Assembly: GCA_900318175.1 (NCBI GenBank)
Contig: ONJQ01000020.1
Location: 1 to 51,561, forward strand
Reading direction: 5' to 3'
Origin: an uncultured Bacteroidales bacterium
GTDB taxonomy: Bacteria > Bacteroidota > Bacteroidia > Bacteroidales > P3
DNA: 51,561 nucleotides
This document shows positions 7,927-15,544 of the stretch, in pieces. Made by a program: the position numbers and the translations under genes. Each line of letters starts with the position of its first letter. Position 1 is the first letter of the stretch. The notes under the pieces are model-generated. The model was not told where the DNA came from. It saw nothing but the letters and a program-made list of their open reading frames with translations, and ran no database searches.

Positions 7927-10506
7927 CTATTCGTCTGCCTCCTTCGCCTTCTGGATGACTTCCAATAGACTTTCCCCCCTTTTTACTTTAGGGTCGAATG
8001 CGGCAGGGCTCTTTTCCGCCATAATGCGGTATATCTCCATACTCTCCTGTGCCACAGCCTCCGCAGCGGGGAGGTCTCTTTCTTCCTTAGTAAGGTGCAT
8101 CAATGAGAGGTTAAAGAGCGTTCCAGCCACGTATGGCAGGAAGGCATCGGGATTTTTGTCTGCCAGTTGGCGGCGGATAGACAGGGCCTCGTCGAATTCC
8201 TCTTCGGCTTCCTTGTATTGGTTGGTGTCTTTGTGGAGGACAGCCAAATTGTTCAGCGTCATAGCTACATCGGGCAGGTAGGCATCTGGGTTTTGTGCTG
8301 CTAGTTGGCGGTATGTGGTCAAGGCCTCGTTGTATTCCTTTTCGGCTTTGTCCAGTTGGTTGGTGTCGCTGTGGAGGATGGCCAAGTTGTTCAGCGTCAT
8401 CGCCACATCGGCCAGGTAGGCATCGGGGCTCTTGTCTGCCAGTTGCTGGTAAGTAGACGAGGCCTCGTTGTATTCCTCTTCGGCCTCCTTGTATTGGTTG
8501 GTGTTGCTGTGGAGGTTGGCTAAGTTGTTCAGTGTGTCTGCTACTCTTGGCAGGTAGGCATCGGGTTTTTTGTTTGCCAATTGGCGGCGGATGTTCAAGG
8601 CCTCGTTGAATTCCTCTTCGGCCTCCTTGTATTGGTTGGTGTTGCTGTGGAGGAGGGCCAAGTTGTTCAGTGTCGTGGCTACATATGGCTGATAGGCATC
8701 AGGGTTCTCGTCTGCCAGTTGGCGGCGGATGTTCAAGGCCTCGTTGTATTCCTCTTCAGCTTTGTCCAATTGGTTGGTTTCTCTGTGGAGGACGGCCAAG
8801 TTGTTCAGCGTCATGGCTACATCGGGCAGGTATGCATCGGGGTTCTTGTCTGCCAGTTGGCGGTATGTCTTTAAGGCCTCGTTGTATTCCTTTTCGGCAT
8901 TGTCCAGTTGGTTGGTGTTATTGTGGAGGATGGCCAAGTCGTTCAACACCAGGGTGATGTCGTCTTTATAAGTATTGGGGTTGCCTTCTTCCAGTTTGTT
9001 GAATATGTCTAATGCGACTTTGTAATAGGGTTTGGCTTGACCGAAATGGTTGATATCATCTAATGCAGAGCCTAAACAGTGCAAAGAGGATGCAACGGTG
9101 TAGGGGTGGGTATTCTTCAGTTCGGCAAAGGGTGTGTCTTTTGGTTCAGACCAGGCTTGGAGTGCGTCATCGTAGATCTGCAGGGCGAAGTCCATACCAT
9201 AGACTTGCTTTATCTCCTCGGGGTGTTGCAGGAAGCGGTAGGCCATGAAGTACTCATAGAAGGATTTGTGCGAGAAGTGGAATATATCACCTGTACGGGT
9301 AAGTAATGAGCGTTGCTGGAAAAGGTCTTCGTTAATAGTGGTGTCGTTTGGCTTGGCTAATTGGTGATCAATGAGGATATGTAGTAATTCATCGTATAAG
9401 ATTTCTGTTTTCCCATGCTCGTACATGTATCCTGCCACTTCTGATGTCATGTCCCACCACTGCTTGACTTGTCTATTAGTGACTGTTGGCTGGATTCGAC
9501 TGATGTTGCGATGTAATTCCTTATCTACAATTGTGTCATAGAAGTCGAGAGAGGTGTTGATTTCTCGGTTACTTTCGACAATGTCCCTGATATATGCCAG
9601 TATGATGGGTCGTGAAGCTATTGAGTTATGTTTTTTTATGAGCGCTGCAGCTTTGCTATGTTTTTCAGCTTCATTGGAGATGGAAAATGTTTGGTCTAAG
9701 AAGTCTTGCACTTGTTTATCGTTAAATGGTTCTAAGAGCAGTTTGTTGACCTTCAGCCATGGGTCGCTTCCTCCGATGGGGATGTTGGTTTTGCTGGGTT
9801 CTTCACTGATGTCTTTAAAGAATTGTGAACGGCATGTGATGATAATAAAGGCAAAGTTAGGGTTTTTATAGATTTCTTCTAATTTGTGGAGGAAATTTGT
9901 GTATTCTTTAGATGCTTTCGGTTTTTGAGCTGATAAGTTTTCGTCTAAGGCATCAAGTAGCAGGATGTTCTTTTTGTTGTACTCAAGGGGGGCATTGTTG
10001 ATGGTCTCAAAGAAGTTGTCAGGACGGAGAGAGAAGATTTGGATGTTGTAGGGCAGATTGCTTTGGGTGTGGTTGTTGATATAGTCACTCAAGAGATGTA
10101 CAAGAGCGGAAGTTTTGCCCGAGCCTGTGTTACCGAGAAGCAAGTATACTTTAGGTAATTTGCTACGTTTTACAAATACTTGTTTGAGAAAGAAATCCTT
10201 TAAGAGTATAGGATTTTTTATTTGTAAGGCTGTTTGTACACCGTCTTTGGGCGGAATTGTTGTGATATAGGGTTGGATGTAAATGTTGCCATTAATGTCT
10301 TCCTCTTTGGAGGTTTCGATATTGTTATTTGTATTAGAGGAGCTGTCCGATGGAAGGTAATTGGAGAATTCGTTTGTGATATTGTTGTCAATGTATTCCT
10401 TGTGCCATCTGCGTGTATGGGGCAGGGTAATTTTGATTCCAAAAAAATCAAGAAGTGTTGTTATCCAATCCAAGATTTTGAAGATGTAGACTAGTGTATT
10501 TTCCAT
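7927..10506 (-). CDS. NACHT-type STAND NTPase with C-terminal TPR repeats (candidate anti-phage sensor)
   Basis: An 859-residue protein. A short N-terminal region has a hydrophobic stretch (about 5-26) and a low-complexity Asn/Ser linker. The NTPase follows: Walker A GNTGSGKT (125-132), Walker B ILLLDALDEN (181-190) and a sensor-like IIITCRSQF (221-229). FSHKSFYEYFMAYRFL (411-426) is the winged-helix signature typical of NACHT proteins. From about 468 to 835 run tetratricopeptide repeats of 42 residues (NNLA.LH..TNQ...AE.EYNEAL..RRQLA...PDAYLP.VA). STAND NTPases of this layout (NLR-like bNACHT/Avs groups) usually sense an invader through the repeats, oligomerise and trigger an effector. No N-terminal effector domain is recognisable, so the output is unknown; the hydrophobic N-terminus might act at the membrane. 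The first half is much more AT-rich than neighbouring genes, suggesting transfer. It is a single-gene unit with its own upstream promoter element. Confidence 0.8.
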   Translation of the reverse strand: MENTLVYIFKILDWITTLLDFFGIKITLPHTRRWHKEYIDNNITNEFSNYLPSDSSSNTNNNIETSKEEDINGNIYIQPYITTIPPKDGVQTALQIKNPILLKDFFLKQVFVKRSKLPKVYLLLGNTGSGKTSALVHLLSDYINNHTQSNLPYNIQIFSLRPDNFFETINNAPLEYNKKNILLLDALDENLSAQKPKASKEYTNFLHKLEEIYKNPNFAFIIITCRSQFFKDISEEPSKTNIPIGGSDPWLKVNKLLLEPFNDKQVQDFLDQTFSISNEAEKHSKAAALIKKHNSIASRPIILAYIRDIVESNREINTSLDFYDTIVDKELHRNISRIQPTVTNRQVKQWWDMTSEVAGYMYEHGKTEILYDELLHILIDHQLAKPNDTTINEDLFQQRSLLTRTGDIFHFSHKSFYEYFMAYRFLQHPEEIKQVYGMDFALQIYDDALQAWSEPKDTPFAELKNTHPYTVASSLHCLGSALDDINHFGQAKPYYKVALDIFNKLEEGNPNTYKDDITLVLNDLAILHNNTNQLDNAEKEYNEALKTYRQLADKNPDAYLPDVAMTLNNLAVLHRETNQLDKAEEEYNEALNIRRQLADENPDAYQPYVATTLNNLALLHSNTNQYKEAEEEFNEALNIRRQLANKKPDAYLPRVADTLNNLANLHSNTNQYKEAEEEYNEASSTYQQLADKSPDAYLADVAMTLNNLAILHSDTNQLDKAEKEYNEALTTYRQLAAQNPDAYLPDVAMTLNNLAVLHKDTNQYKEAEEEFDEALSIRRQLADKNPDAFLPYVAGTLFNLSLMHLTKEERDLPAAEAVAQESMEIYRIMAEKSPAAFDPKVKRGESLLEVIQKAKEADE
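8107..8973 (-). repeat. Tandem 126-bp coding repeats (TPR units)
   Basis: Seven successive units of about 126 bp encode the 42-residue TPR blocks of the NACHT protein. The units are very similar at DNA level, for example the recurring plus-strand words GGCCTCGTTGTATTCC and CCAAGTTGTTCAGCGTC, which suggests recent duplication or gene conversion and likely copy-number variation between strains. Confidence 0.85.
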
Positions 10507-10585
10507 GTGTGGCAGTGTATTAATTGTTTATTTGTAATATTTTATGGGGCCAATGTCCTTTGGGATAATAGTGTTTAGTTAGATG

Positions 10586-10593
10586 CAAATATA
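10586..10593 (-). promoter_or_regulatory. Putative -7 promoter element of the NACHT gene
   Basis: CAAATATA on the plus strand reads TATATTTG on the minus strand, matching TAnnTTTG, about 80 nt upstream of the NACHT start. No clear -33 TTTG is visible. Confidence 0.4.
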
Positions 10594-10671
10594 CTACTTT
10601 TTTTTCATCTTTTTGGAAGATTTAGCATGCCGGCAGTGCAATAATTAGGGATAGATGACGTTATAATCTCG

Positions 10672-11037
10672 ATGAAAATAGTGTCGCATATCATGGTGTC
10701 GCTGTCGGTGTTCCTGCTGCTGGTCTTCGGGGCCGGGGGCATGGGATGCCAGCGTTGCTCCTGCTCCGGGAGGGTGAGTATCCTCCTGTTGGACGATGGC
10801 TGCTGCAACCGGGGCAGCGACTGCATGGATGTGAAGGTGTCGCCGGTGTCGGTGGCAGACATGGTTCAGAATGTGTCGCCGCTGGTCGTGGCACAGATGT
10901 CGCCGATGAGTGTATGCAAACAAGAACCGATATTATGGATGCCCGGAATGTGTGATGTTGTCGTTGGATGGCAATACCGAGGCGTCGGAAGTCCGCCAGG
11001 CTGGTTGTCGGGCAATTGTGCGGTCTTGAGGGTTTGA
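10672..11037 (+). CDS. Small Cys-rich exported protein upstream of TonB receptor
   Basis: A 121-residue protein with a hydrophobic N-terminal signal or anchor (MKIVSHIMVSLSVFLLLVFGAGGMGC). It has clustered cysteines: CQRCSCSG, then DDGCCNRGSDCMDV. This spacing (CxCSG ... GCC ... C) recalls short Cys-rich proteins that I have seen beside TonB receptors and HMA proteins in Bacteroidales metal loci, where they presumably bind metal at the envelope. The gene is followed by the phased repeat array at 11047-11120 and then by the TonB receptor and a secreted HMA protein, consistent with one metal-handling locus. The C-terminal third looks less conserved (many Val/Gly/Pro), and the exact start could be the second methionine. 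Function inferred from context only. Confidence 0.55.
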   Translation: MKIVSHIMVSLSVFLLLVFGAGGMGCQRCSCSGRVSILLLDDGCCNRGSDCMDVKVSPVSVADMVQNVSPLVVAQMSPMSVCKQEPILWMPGMCDVVVGWQYRGVGSPPGWLSGNCAVLRV

Positions 11038-11046
11038 CGATGGCTG

Positions 11047-11120
11047 TTGTGAATGTGTTAACGTGTGACTGCGTTAATGTGTTAGTCAATTAACGGATTA
11101 ACACGTTTACGAATTAACGA
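11047..11120. repeat. Phased 8-bp word array in two inverted arms
   Basis: Left arm, five 8-bp steps from 11047: TTGTGAAT, GTGTTAAC, GTGTGACT, GCGTTAAT, GTGTTAGT. Right arm from 11089: ATTAACGG, ATTAACAC, GTTTACGA, ATTAACGA. The right-arm words are reverse complements of the left-arm type. It lies directly in front of the TonB receptor start. Confidence 0.75.
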
Positions 11121-11147
11121 ATGCAAACTGTCAAATCAAAAGAATAC

Positions 11148-13148
11148 ATGAAAAGGATTATTCTATTTAGCCTGCTGCTGTGTGTGGCGTGGTTTGCCGT
11201 GGCACAGAAGCAGGACACGATACAAAAGAAGACGCTTACAGCGGTGAGCGTGAAGTCGAAGGCCGAGGGCTTGAGTCGCCTCGGCGGTGCCGAGAACGGG
11301 CAGAAGATGGGGCAGGAGGTGCTGTTCCGTGCCGCCTGTTGCAATCTCGGCGAGAGTTTTGTGGCCAATCCCAGCGTGGACGTGAACTACAGTGATGCCG
11401 CTGTGGGCGCCCGCCAAATCAAGTTGTTGGGTCTGAGCGGCCAGTATGTGCAGCTGTTGATAGAGAATCTGCCCTGCTTTGCAGGGGCAGCGTCGCCGTA
11501 TGAGTTGAACTATGTGCCCGGGTCGTGGATGAACAGCATTGCCGTGAGCAAAGGGGCGTCGAGTGTGAAGAGCGGCTTCCAGAGCATCACGGGACAGATA
11601 GATGTCGAGTATCTGAAGCCCGACAAGGAACAGGGCGTGGACATCAACCTGTATACCGACAGCCGTCTGAAGACCGAAGGGAATGCGGTAGCGAACATCC
11701 ACCTGAACAAACATCTGAGCACCGAGCTACTGCTGCATGGCGAGAAAGACTGGCTGCACCACGACATGAACAAGGACGGCTGGCACGACTCGCCAGCTAT
11801 CGGCCAGTGGCATGTGCAGAACCGTTGGAAGTACGTCAACGGCCGCTATATCTTCCACGGAGGTGTCGGCTTGATGCGCGAGGAGCGCGAGGGGGGCCAG
11901 ATGAAGGGCGTTTCGGACAACCCCTTCCGCGTGAAACTGGACGCCGACCGCGTTGAGGCGTATATGAAGCATGCCGTGCTGCTGAACTATGAGCATAACA
12001 CCAACCTCGCCCTGATGGCCACTGGAAGCCTGTATGACCTGCAAGGGGAGTTTGGACGGCGTACCTACTCCACCAAGAACAAGGACCTGTATGCACGGCT
12101 GATGTTTGAACACGAGTTCAACGCGCGTCACCAGCTGTCGGCAGGCCTCAGTCTGCTGATGCAGGGCAAGGATGAGCGGGTGGGGCCGATACGGGTGCCG
12201 GAAAGCATGGTGGGATACCGGCTGATAGACCAGTGGCCAGAGACAGTGCCGGGAGCCTATGCCGAATACACCTATAAGCCGTCGCACAAGCTGACCATGA
12301 TGGCTGGTCTGCGGGTGGACAGGAGCAGCCTGTACGGCACTTTTGTCACTCCGCGACTGCATGCCAAGTGGATGGTCTCGGACATGATGACCTTGCGCCT
12401 GTCGGCAGGCAAAGGCTACCGCTCGCCTCACGCCTGGGCGGAGAACCACTACCTGCTGGCTTCGGGTCGCGATGTGACCGTGGCCGAGGATCTGCGAATG
12501 GAAGAGGCCTGGAACAGCGGCCTGTCCGCAGCGTTCTATATCCCCGTGGGCGAACAGACCCTGAAGCTGAACGCCGAGTATTACTACACGAATTTCATCA
12601 ACCAGCTGGTAGTGGACTACGACAGCGACCCGAAGAAGATAAGTATTGGCATGCTGAAAGGGAAGTCGTTCTCCCACACCGTGCAGGTGGATGGGTCGAT
12701 AGACTTTGACGAGGAGCTGGAACTGACGGCTGCGTTCCGCTACAATGATGTGCGCTGCACCTACGGCGGGCGGCTAATGGAGAAACCCCTCACGTCGCGC
12801 TACAAAGGGCTGCTCACCGTAGCTTGGAAACCCTATATGGGGTTGATACAGGTGGATGTGACCCTGCAGCTGAACGGCGGCGGACGCATGCCCACGCCTT
12901 ACACCACTAAGGACAGAAAGCTCTCGTGGGACGAGCGTTTCCCGGCCTACCCGCAGCTGAACGTGCAGGTGACCCGCCGTTTCCGCCATATCACGGTATA
13001 CGTAGGAGGTGAGAACCTCACAAACTACCGCCAGCCCATCCCCGTAATCGGAGCAGACAACCCGTGGGGCAGCTCTTTCGAGCCGACCATGGTTTGGGGA
13101 CCCGTACACGGAATCATGGGCTACGCAGGTGTGAGAATGAATTTTTAA
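11148..13148 (+). CDS. TonB-dependent outer-membrane receptor, probable metal/metal-complex uptake
   Basis: A 666-residue outer-membrane receptor. The ATG at 11148 was chosen because it gives a normal signal peptide (MKRIILFSLLLCVAWFAVAQ). A plug domain follows (about 25-155; GARQIKLLGLSGQYVQLLIENLP and VSKGASSVKSGFQSITGQIDVE), then a beta-barrel ending in the aromatic residue F (GVRMNF). Such receptors pull substrates through the outer membrane using TonB/ExbBD energy. The upstream Cys-rich protein and the downstream secreted HMA protein suggest a metal or metallophore substrate; the metal cannot be read from the sequence. The gene lacks the N-terminal CarboxypepD_reg domain of SusC-type receptors, so it is not a polysaccharide utilisation transporter. 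The stop codon falls inside an 8-bp word array (13142-13173). Confidence 0.85.
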   Translation: MKRIILFSLLLCVAWFAVAQKQDTIQKKTLTAVSVKSKAEGLSRLGGAENGQKMGQEVLFRAACCNLGESFVANPSVDVNYSDAAVGARQIKLLGLSGQYVQLLIENLPCFAGAASPYELNYVPGSWMNSIAVSKGASSVKSGFQSITGQIDVEYLKPDKEQGVDINLYTDSRLKTEGNAVANIHLNKHLSTELLLHGEKDWLHHDMNKDGWHDSPAIGQWHVQNRWKYVNGRYIFHGGVGLMREEREGGQMKGVSDNPFRVKLDADRVEAYMKHAVLLNYEHNTNLALMATGSLYDLQGEFGRRTYSTKNKDLYARLMFEHEFNARHQLSAGLSLLMQGKDERVGPIRVPESMVGYRLIDQWPETVPGAYAEYTYKPSHKLTMMAGLRVDRSSLYGTFVTPRLHAKWMVSDMMTLRLSAGKGYRSPHAWAENHYLLASGRDVTVAEDLRMEEAWNSGLSAAFYIPVGEQTLKLNAEYYYTNFINQLVVDYDSDPKKISIGMLKGKSFSHTVQVDGSIDFDEELELTAAFRYNDVRCTYGGRLMEKPLTSRYKGLLTVAWKPYMGLIQVDVTLQLNGGGRMPTPYTTKDRKLSWDERFPAYPQLNVQVTRRFRHITVYVGGENLTNYRQPIPVIGADNPWGSSFEPTMVWGPVHGIMGYAGVRMNF

Positions 13149-13173
13149 TGTGTTAATTCGTAAATCTTATAAT
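13142..13173. repeat. Short phased 8-bp word array across the TonB receptor stop codon
   Basis: Consecutive octamers TTTTTAAT, GTGTTAAT, TCGTAAAT, CTTATAAT span the end of the TonB receptor gene (stop TAA at 13146-13148) and the gap to the HMA gene. GTGTTAAT and the following TCGT are also found in the array at 44469-44516. Confidence 0.5.
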
Positions 13174-13176
13174 GAT

Positions 13177-13530
13177 ATGAAACGTTTATTGATGATAGTG
13201 ATGGCACTGCTTGTTGCTATTGGAGTTTCTGCCCATACGGGCGGTGGTAAGAAGGAAATGCGTGTGTTAGTGGTCACCACCAACCCCGAGATGCACTGCC
13301 AAAACTGCGAGAAGAAAATCAAAGAGAACATCCGTTTCGAGCCGGGTGTGCGCAAGATTGAAACCAGCCTGGAGAAACAGCAGGTGAGAATCATCTACAA
13401 CCCCGCCAAGACCGACGTGAAAAAGCTGACCGAAGCTTTTGCCAAGATAGGCTACGAGGTGAAGGTGCTGAGCGATCAGGTAGAAGGGCAAGCAGACAAA
13501 AAAGAACAATCTAAAAGCCGTAAGAAATGA
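13177..13530 (+). CDS. Secreted HMA-domain (heavy-metal-associated) protein
   Basis: A 117-residue protein starting at the ATG at 13177, which gives a signal peptide (MKRLLMIVMALLVAIGVSAH). Residues about 28-100 form a heavy-metal-associated fold with the metal-binding motif MHCQNC (C41, C44) and the usual beta-alpha-beta pattern (VRKIETSLEKQQVRIIYNP, then LTEAFAKIGYEVKVL). A charged Lys/Glu-rich tail follows. HMA domains bind Cu(I) or other soft metals; because of the signal peptide this one would act in the periplasm or at the envelope, probably with the TonB receptor encoded 28 nt upstream. Its stop codon overlaps the hydE start (ATGA, 13527-13530), so the two are translationally coupled. 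Confidence 0.85.
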   Translation: MKRLLMIVMALLVAIGVSAHTGGGKKEMRVLVVTTNPEMHCQNCEKKIKENIRFEPGVRKIETSLEKQQVRIIYNPAKTDVKKLTEAFAKIGYEVKVLSDQVEGQADKKEQSKSRKK

Positions 13531-14561
13531 ATGTGATAGACCACATCAGAGAGAGCCAAGACCTGACTCGCGATGAATTGGAGCTGATTCTCACCACCGA
13601 CAATAAGGAGGCTATTGAGTATCTGCGCACATCGGCACGTGCTGTGGCCGACAGCGTCTATGGCAACAAGATTTTCATGCGCGGGCTGATAGAGCTTTCC
13701 AGCTATTGCAAGAACGACTGTCTCTATTGCGGACTGCGCCGCAGCAACAAAGAGGCAGTCCGTTACCGCCTTACTGAGGAGGAAATCTACGACTGCTGCG
13801 AGACGGGGCACTCTCTCGGTTTTCGCACCTTCGTGATGCAGGGCGGCGAGGATGCATGGTTCAACGACGAGCGCATGTGCCGCATTGTCTCCACCGTTCG
13901 CCAACGCTTCCCGGACTGCGCCATCACCTTGTCGCTGGGTGAGCGGAGTCGCGAGAGCTATCAGGCGTTGTACGACGCGGGTGCCAACCGCTATCTGCTC
14001 CGCCACGAGACCGCCGACGCGGAGCATTACGGTAGGCTGCACCCCGCCGAGATGTCATGGCAGCACCGCATGGACTGTCTCCAAGCGTTGAAGGAGATAG
14101 GCTACCAGGTGGGCTGTGGCTTTATGGTGGGATCCCCCTTCCAGACAATCGACACGCTTTATGCCGACCTGCAGTTCATCCGCTCCTTCCAGCCGCACAT
14201 GGTGGGCATAGGCCCCTTTGTCTCGACGCACAACACCCCCTTCGAGGGCTATCCCAACGGCAAGGTGGAGACCACCCTGCGGTTGCTTGCACTGATTAGG
14301 CTGCTGCATCCCCGCGTGCTGCTGCCCGCAACAACGGCCCTCGGCACCCTGCATCCGCGCGGACGTGAACTCGGCATCCAGTTCGGTGCCAACGTCATCA
14401 TGCCTAACCTCTCGCCTCGTACCCACCGCAAGGACTACGCCATCTACGACAACAAGATATGCACAGGTGAGGAAGCCGCCGAATGTCGCGCTTGCACGGA
14501 ACAGCGCATCCGCAGCATAGGCTACGAAAGCATTGTAGACCGCGGTGACTACAAGGGCTAA
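13527..14561 (+). CDS. hydE: [FeFe] hydrogenase H-cluster radical SAM maturase HydE
   Basis: A 344-residue radical SAM enzyme of normal HydE length. It carries the CX3CX2C cluster motif SSYCKNDCLYCGLR (C61, C65, C68) and the GGED loop MQGGEDAW. A second, HydE-typical CX7CX2C set lies near the C-terminus (C312, C320, C323; ICTGEEAAECRAC). HydE works with HydF and HydG to build the di-iron subcluster of [FeFe] hydrogenase in the cytoplasm. Biotin synthase and PylB are relatives, but the second cysteine set favours HydE. No hydF, hydG or hydrogenase gene is in this window. The start overlaps the HMA gene by 4 nt, placing this cytoplasmic enzyme at the end of an envelope metal operon. The gene ends before the bidirectional terminator at 14625-14661. 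Confidence 0.92.
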   Translation: MNVIDHIRESQDLTRDELELILTTDNKEAIEYLRTSARAVADSVYGNKIFMRGLIELSSYCKNDCLYCGLRRSNKEAVRYRLTEEEIYDCCETGHSLGFRTFVMQGGEDAWFNDERMCRIVSTVRQRFPDCAITLSLGERSRESYQALYDAGANRYLLRHETADAEHYGRLHPAEMSWQHRMDCLQALKEIGYQVGCGFMVGSPFQTIDTLYADLQFIRSFQPHMVGIGPFVSTHNTPFEGYPNGKVETTLRLLALIRLLHPRVLLPATTALGTLHPRGRELGIQFGANVIMPNLSPRTHRKDYAIYDNKICTGEEAAECRACTEQRIRSIGYESIVDRGDYKG

Positions 14562-14624
14562 AGGCTAAGAAGAGTAGCTGGTTTAAAACTAAAAAGGGGA
14601 GTACGCAACTTAGTACCAATTGAG

Positions 14625-14661
14625 AAGGGGCATGATGTCGTTTGACACCATGCCCCTTTTG
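14625..14661. terminator. Bidirectional terminator between hydE and the OmpH-like gene
   Basis: A 10-bp stem (14625-14634 with 14649-14658) is extended inward by a TGTC/GACA helix around a GTTT loop and followed by TTTT on the plus strand. It separates two convergent genes, hydE and the OmpH-like gene, whose stops flank it. Confidence 0.8.
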
Positions 14662-14679
14662 TTATTGCTATAGACTGGG

Positions 14680-15483
14680 TTATTTGCTGGCTTTCTTGCC
14701 TTTGACGGTCTTGTACTCTTCGTTAAGGCCTTCGATGATCTCGTTGGTGATGTCCATGGCGGGATTCATGTAGAGGGTGGGGGAGTCGTTGAAGGTTTTG
14801 CGCATGATGATGTCGAACTGCTGGTTGGCGGCATTGTATTCGCGCACAAAGGCAAAGATGCGGTTGAGGAGTTCGATGTTGGCATCCAGCTGTTTCTGCA
14901 TGACTTTCTGTGTGAGCTCTGCTTCGAGGGTTGCGAGTTTCTCGGAGCGCTGTTTGAGCTCGGCCTCGGTGGCTTGCTGCTGGCTGAGGGTCATGTTCTC
15001 GCCGGTTTGCAGATAGGTCTGATAGTCCTTCTGGAACTTGGTCACCTGCTGCTGGTAGTTCTTTTCCTGTGAATCCTTGTATTTGTTGAGTTCTTCCTGA
15101 AGGTCGATGGCATATTGGTATTTGGCCAGGAGGGTGTCGCTGTCGATACAGGCAATTTTGAGGGCTCCGTCTTTGGCCACCACGGGTGCCGTGGCGTTGG
15201 GATTGTGCATGCTGCGGGTGCCGATGCCGGTGAAGTGGAAGATGTAAAGGAGTACGAGGCCGATGAGCAGCACGATGTTGCACACGAGGATGGCCGTATG
15301 GCAGCAATTCTTCTTGCTGTTGCAGCTGTTGTCCTTGGGGGCATTGGGGGCTTGTGCGGCAGGGCTTTCGGTGTTGGGCATAGGCTCGGGGTTGGCAGGA
15401 TGTTGTTCTTGGGGTTCTTTCATGCTGATGGTGTCGAGGCTGTTGTCGTCGACGGGTTTGTTGAGGTCTTGATTGATTTCCAT
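14680..15483 (-). CDS. OmpH/Skp-like periplasmic chaperone with N-terminal membrane anchor
   Basis: A 267-residue protein. A Pro/Ala-rich cytoplasmic N-terminus (1-60) is followed by one membrane helix (about 63-84, AILVCNIVLLIGLVLLYIF). The periplasmic part starts KIACIDSDTLLAKYQYAIDL, the OmpH entry motif, and continues as a long Gln/Glu/Lys coiled coil (about 125-225) that returns through FVREYNAANQQFDIIM. This is the Skp/OmpH fold, which holds unfolded outer-membrane proteins. Most Skp proteins have a cleavable signal; here the anchor and 60-residue cytoplasmic tail are unusual but known among Bacteroidales relatives. It is the last gene of a run with gltX upstream. Confidence 0.8.
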   Translation of the reverse strand: MEINQDLNKPVDDNSLDTISMKEPQEQHPANPEPMPNTESPAAQAPNAPKDNSCNSKKNCCHTAILVCNIVLLIGLVLLYIFHFTGIGTRSMHNPNATAPVVAKDGALKIACIDSDTLLAKYQYAIDLQEELNKYKDSQEKNYQQQVTKFQKDYQTYLQTGENMTLSQQQATEAELKQRSEKLATLEAELTQKVMQKQLDANIELLNRIFAFVREYNAANQQFDIIMRKTFNDSPTLYMNPAMDITNEIIEGLNEEYKTVKGKKASK

Positions 15484-15497
15484 TGTTGTATTGTTTT

Positions 15498-15533
15498 TTG
15501 TCGGACTTGTCGAACTTGTCAGACTTGTCGGAC
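15498..15533. repeat. Four tandem 9-bp repeats (TTGTCGGAC type)
   Basis: TTGTCGGAC, TTGTCGAAC, TTGTCAGAC, TTGTCGGAC in exact 9-bp register, filling the gap between the gltX stop and the OmpH-like start. Confidence 0.9.
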
Positions 15534-15544
15534 GGTGATTATTC

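Noticed and set aside
8107-8973. CRISPR-like regular repeats
   Set aside because: The regular spacing comes from 42-codon TPR units in an intact reading frame, with no unique spacers.
10605-11089. Minus-strand ORFs opposite the Cys-rich gene
   Set aside because: Composition is His/Pro/Arg-rich antisense; the plus-strand frame has a clear signal and patterned cysteines.
11038-11147. Possible riboswitch before the TonB receptor
   Set aside because: The region is explained by the 8-bp array; no conserved riboswitch core such as a cobalamin box was seen.
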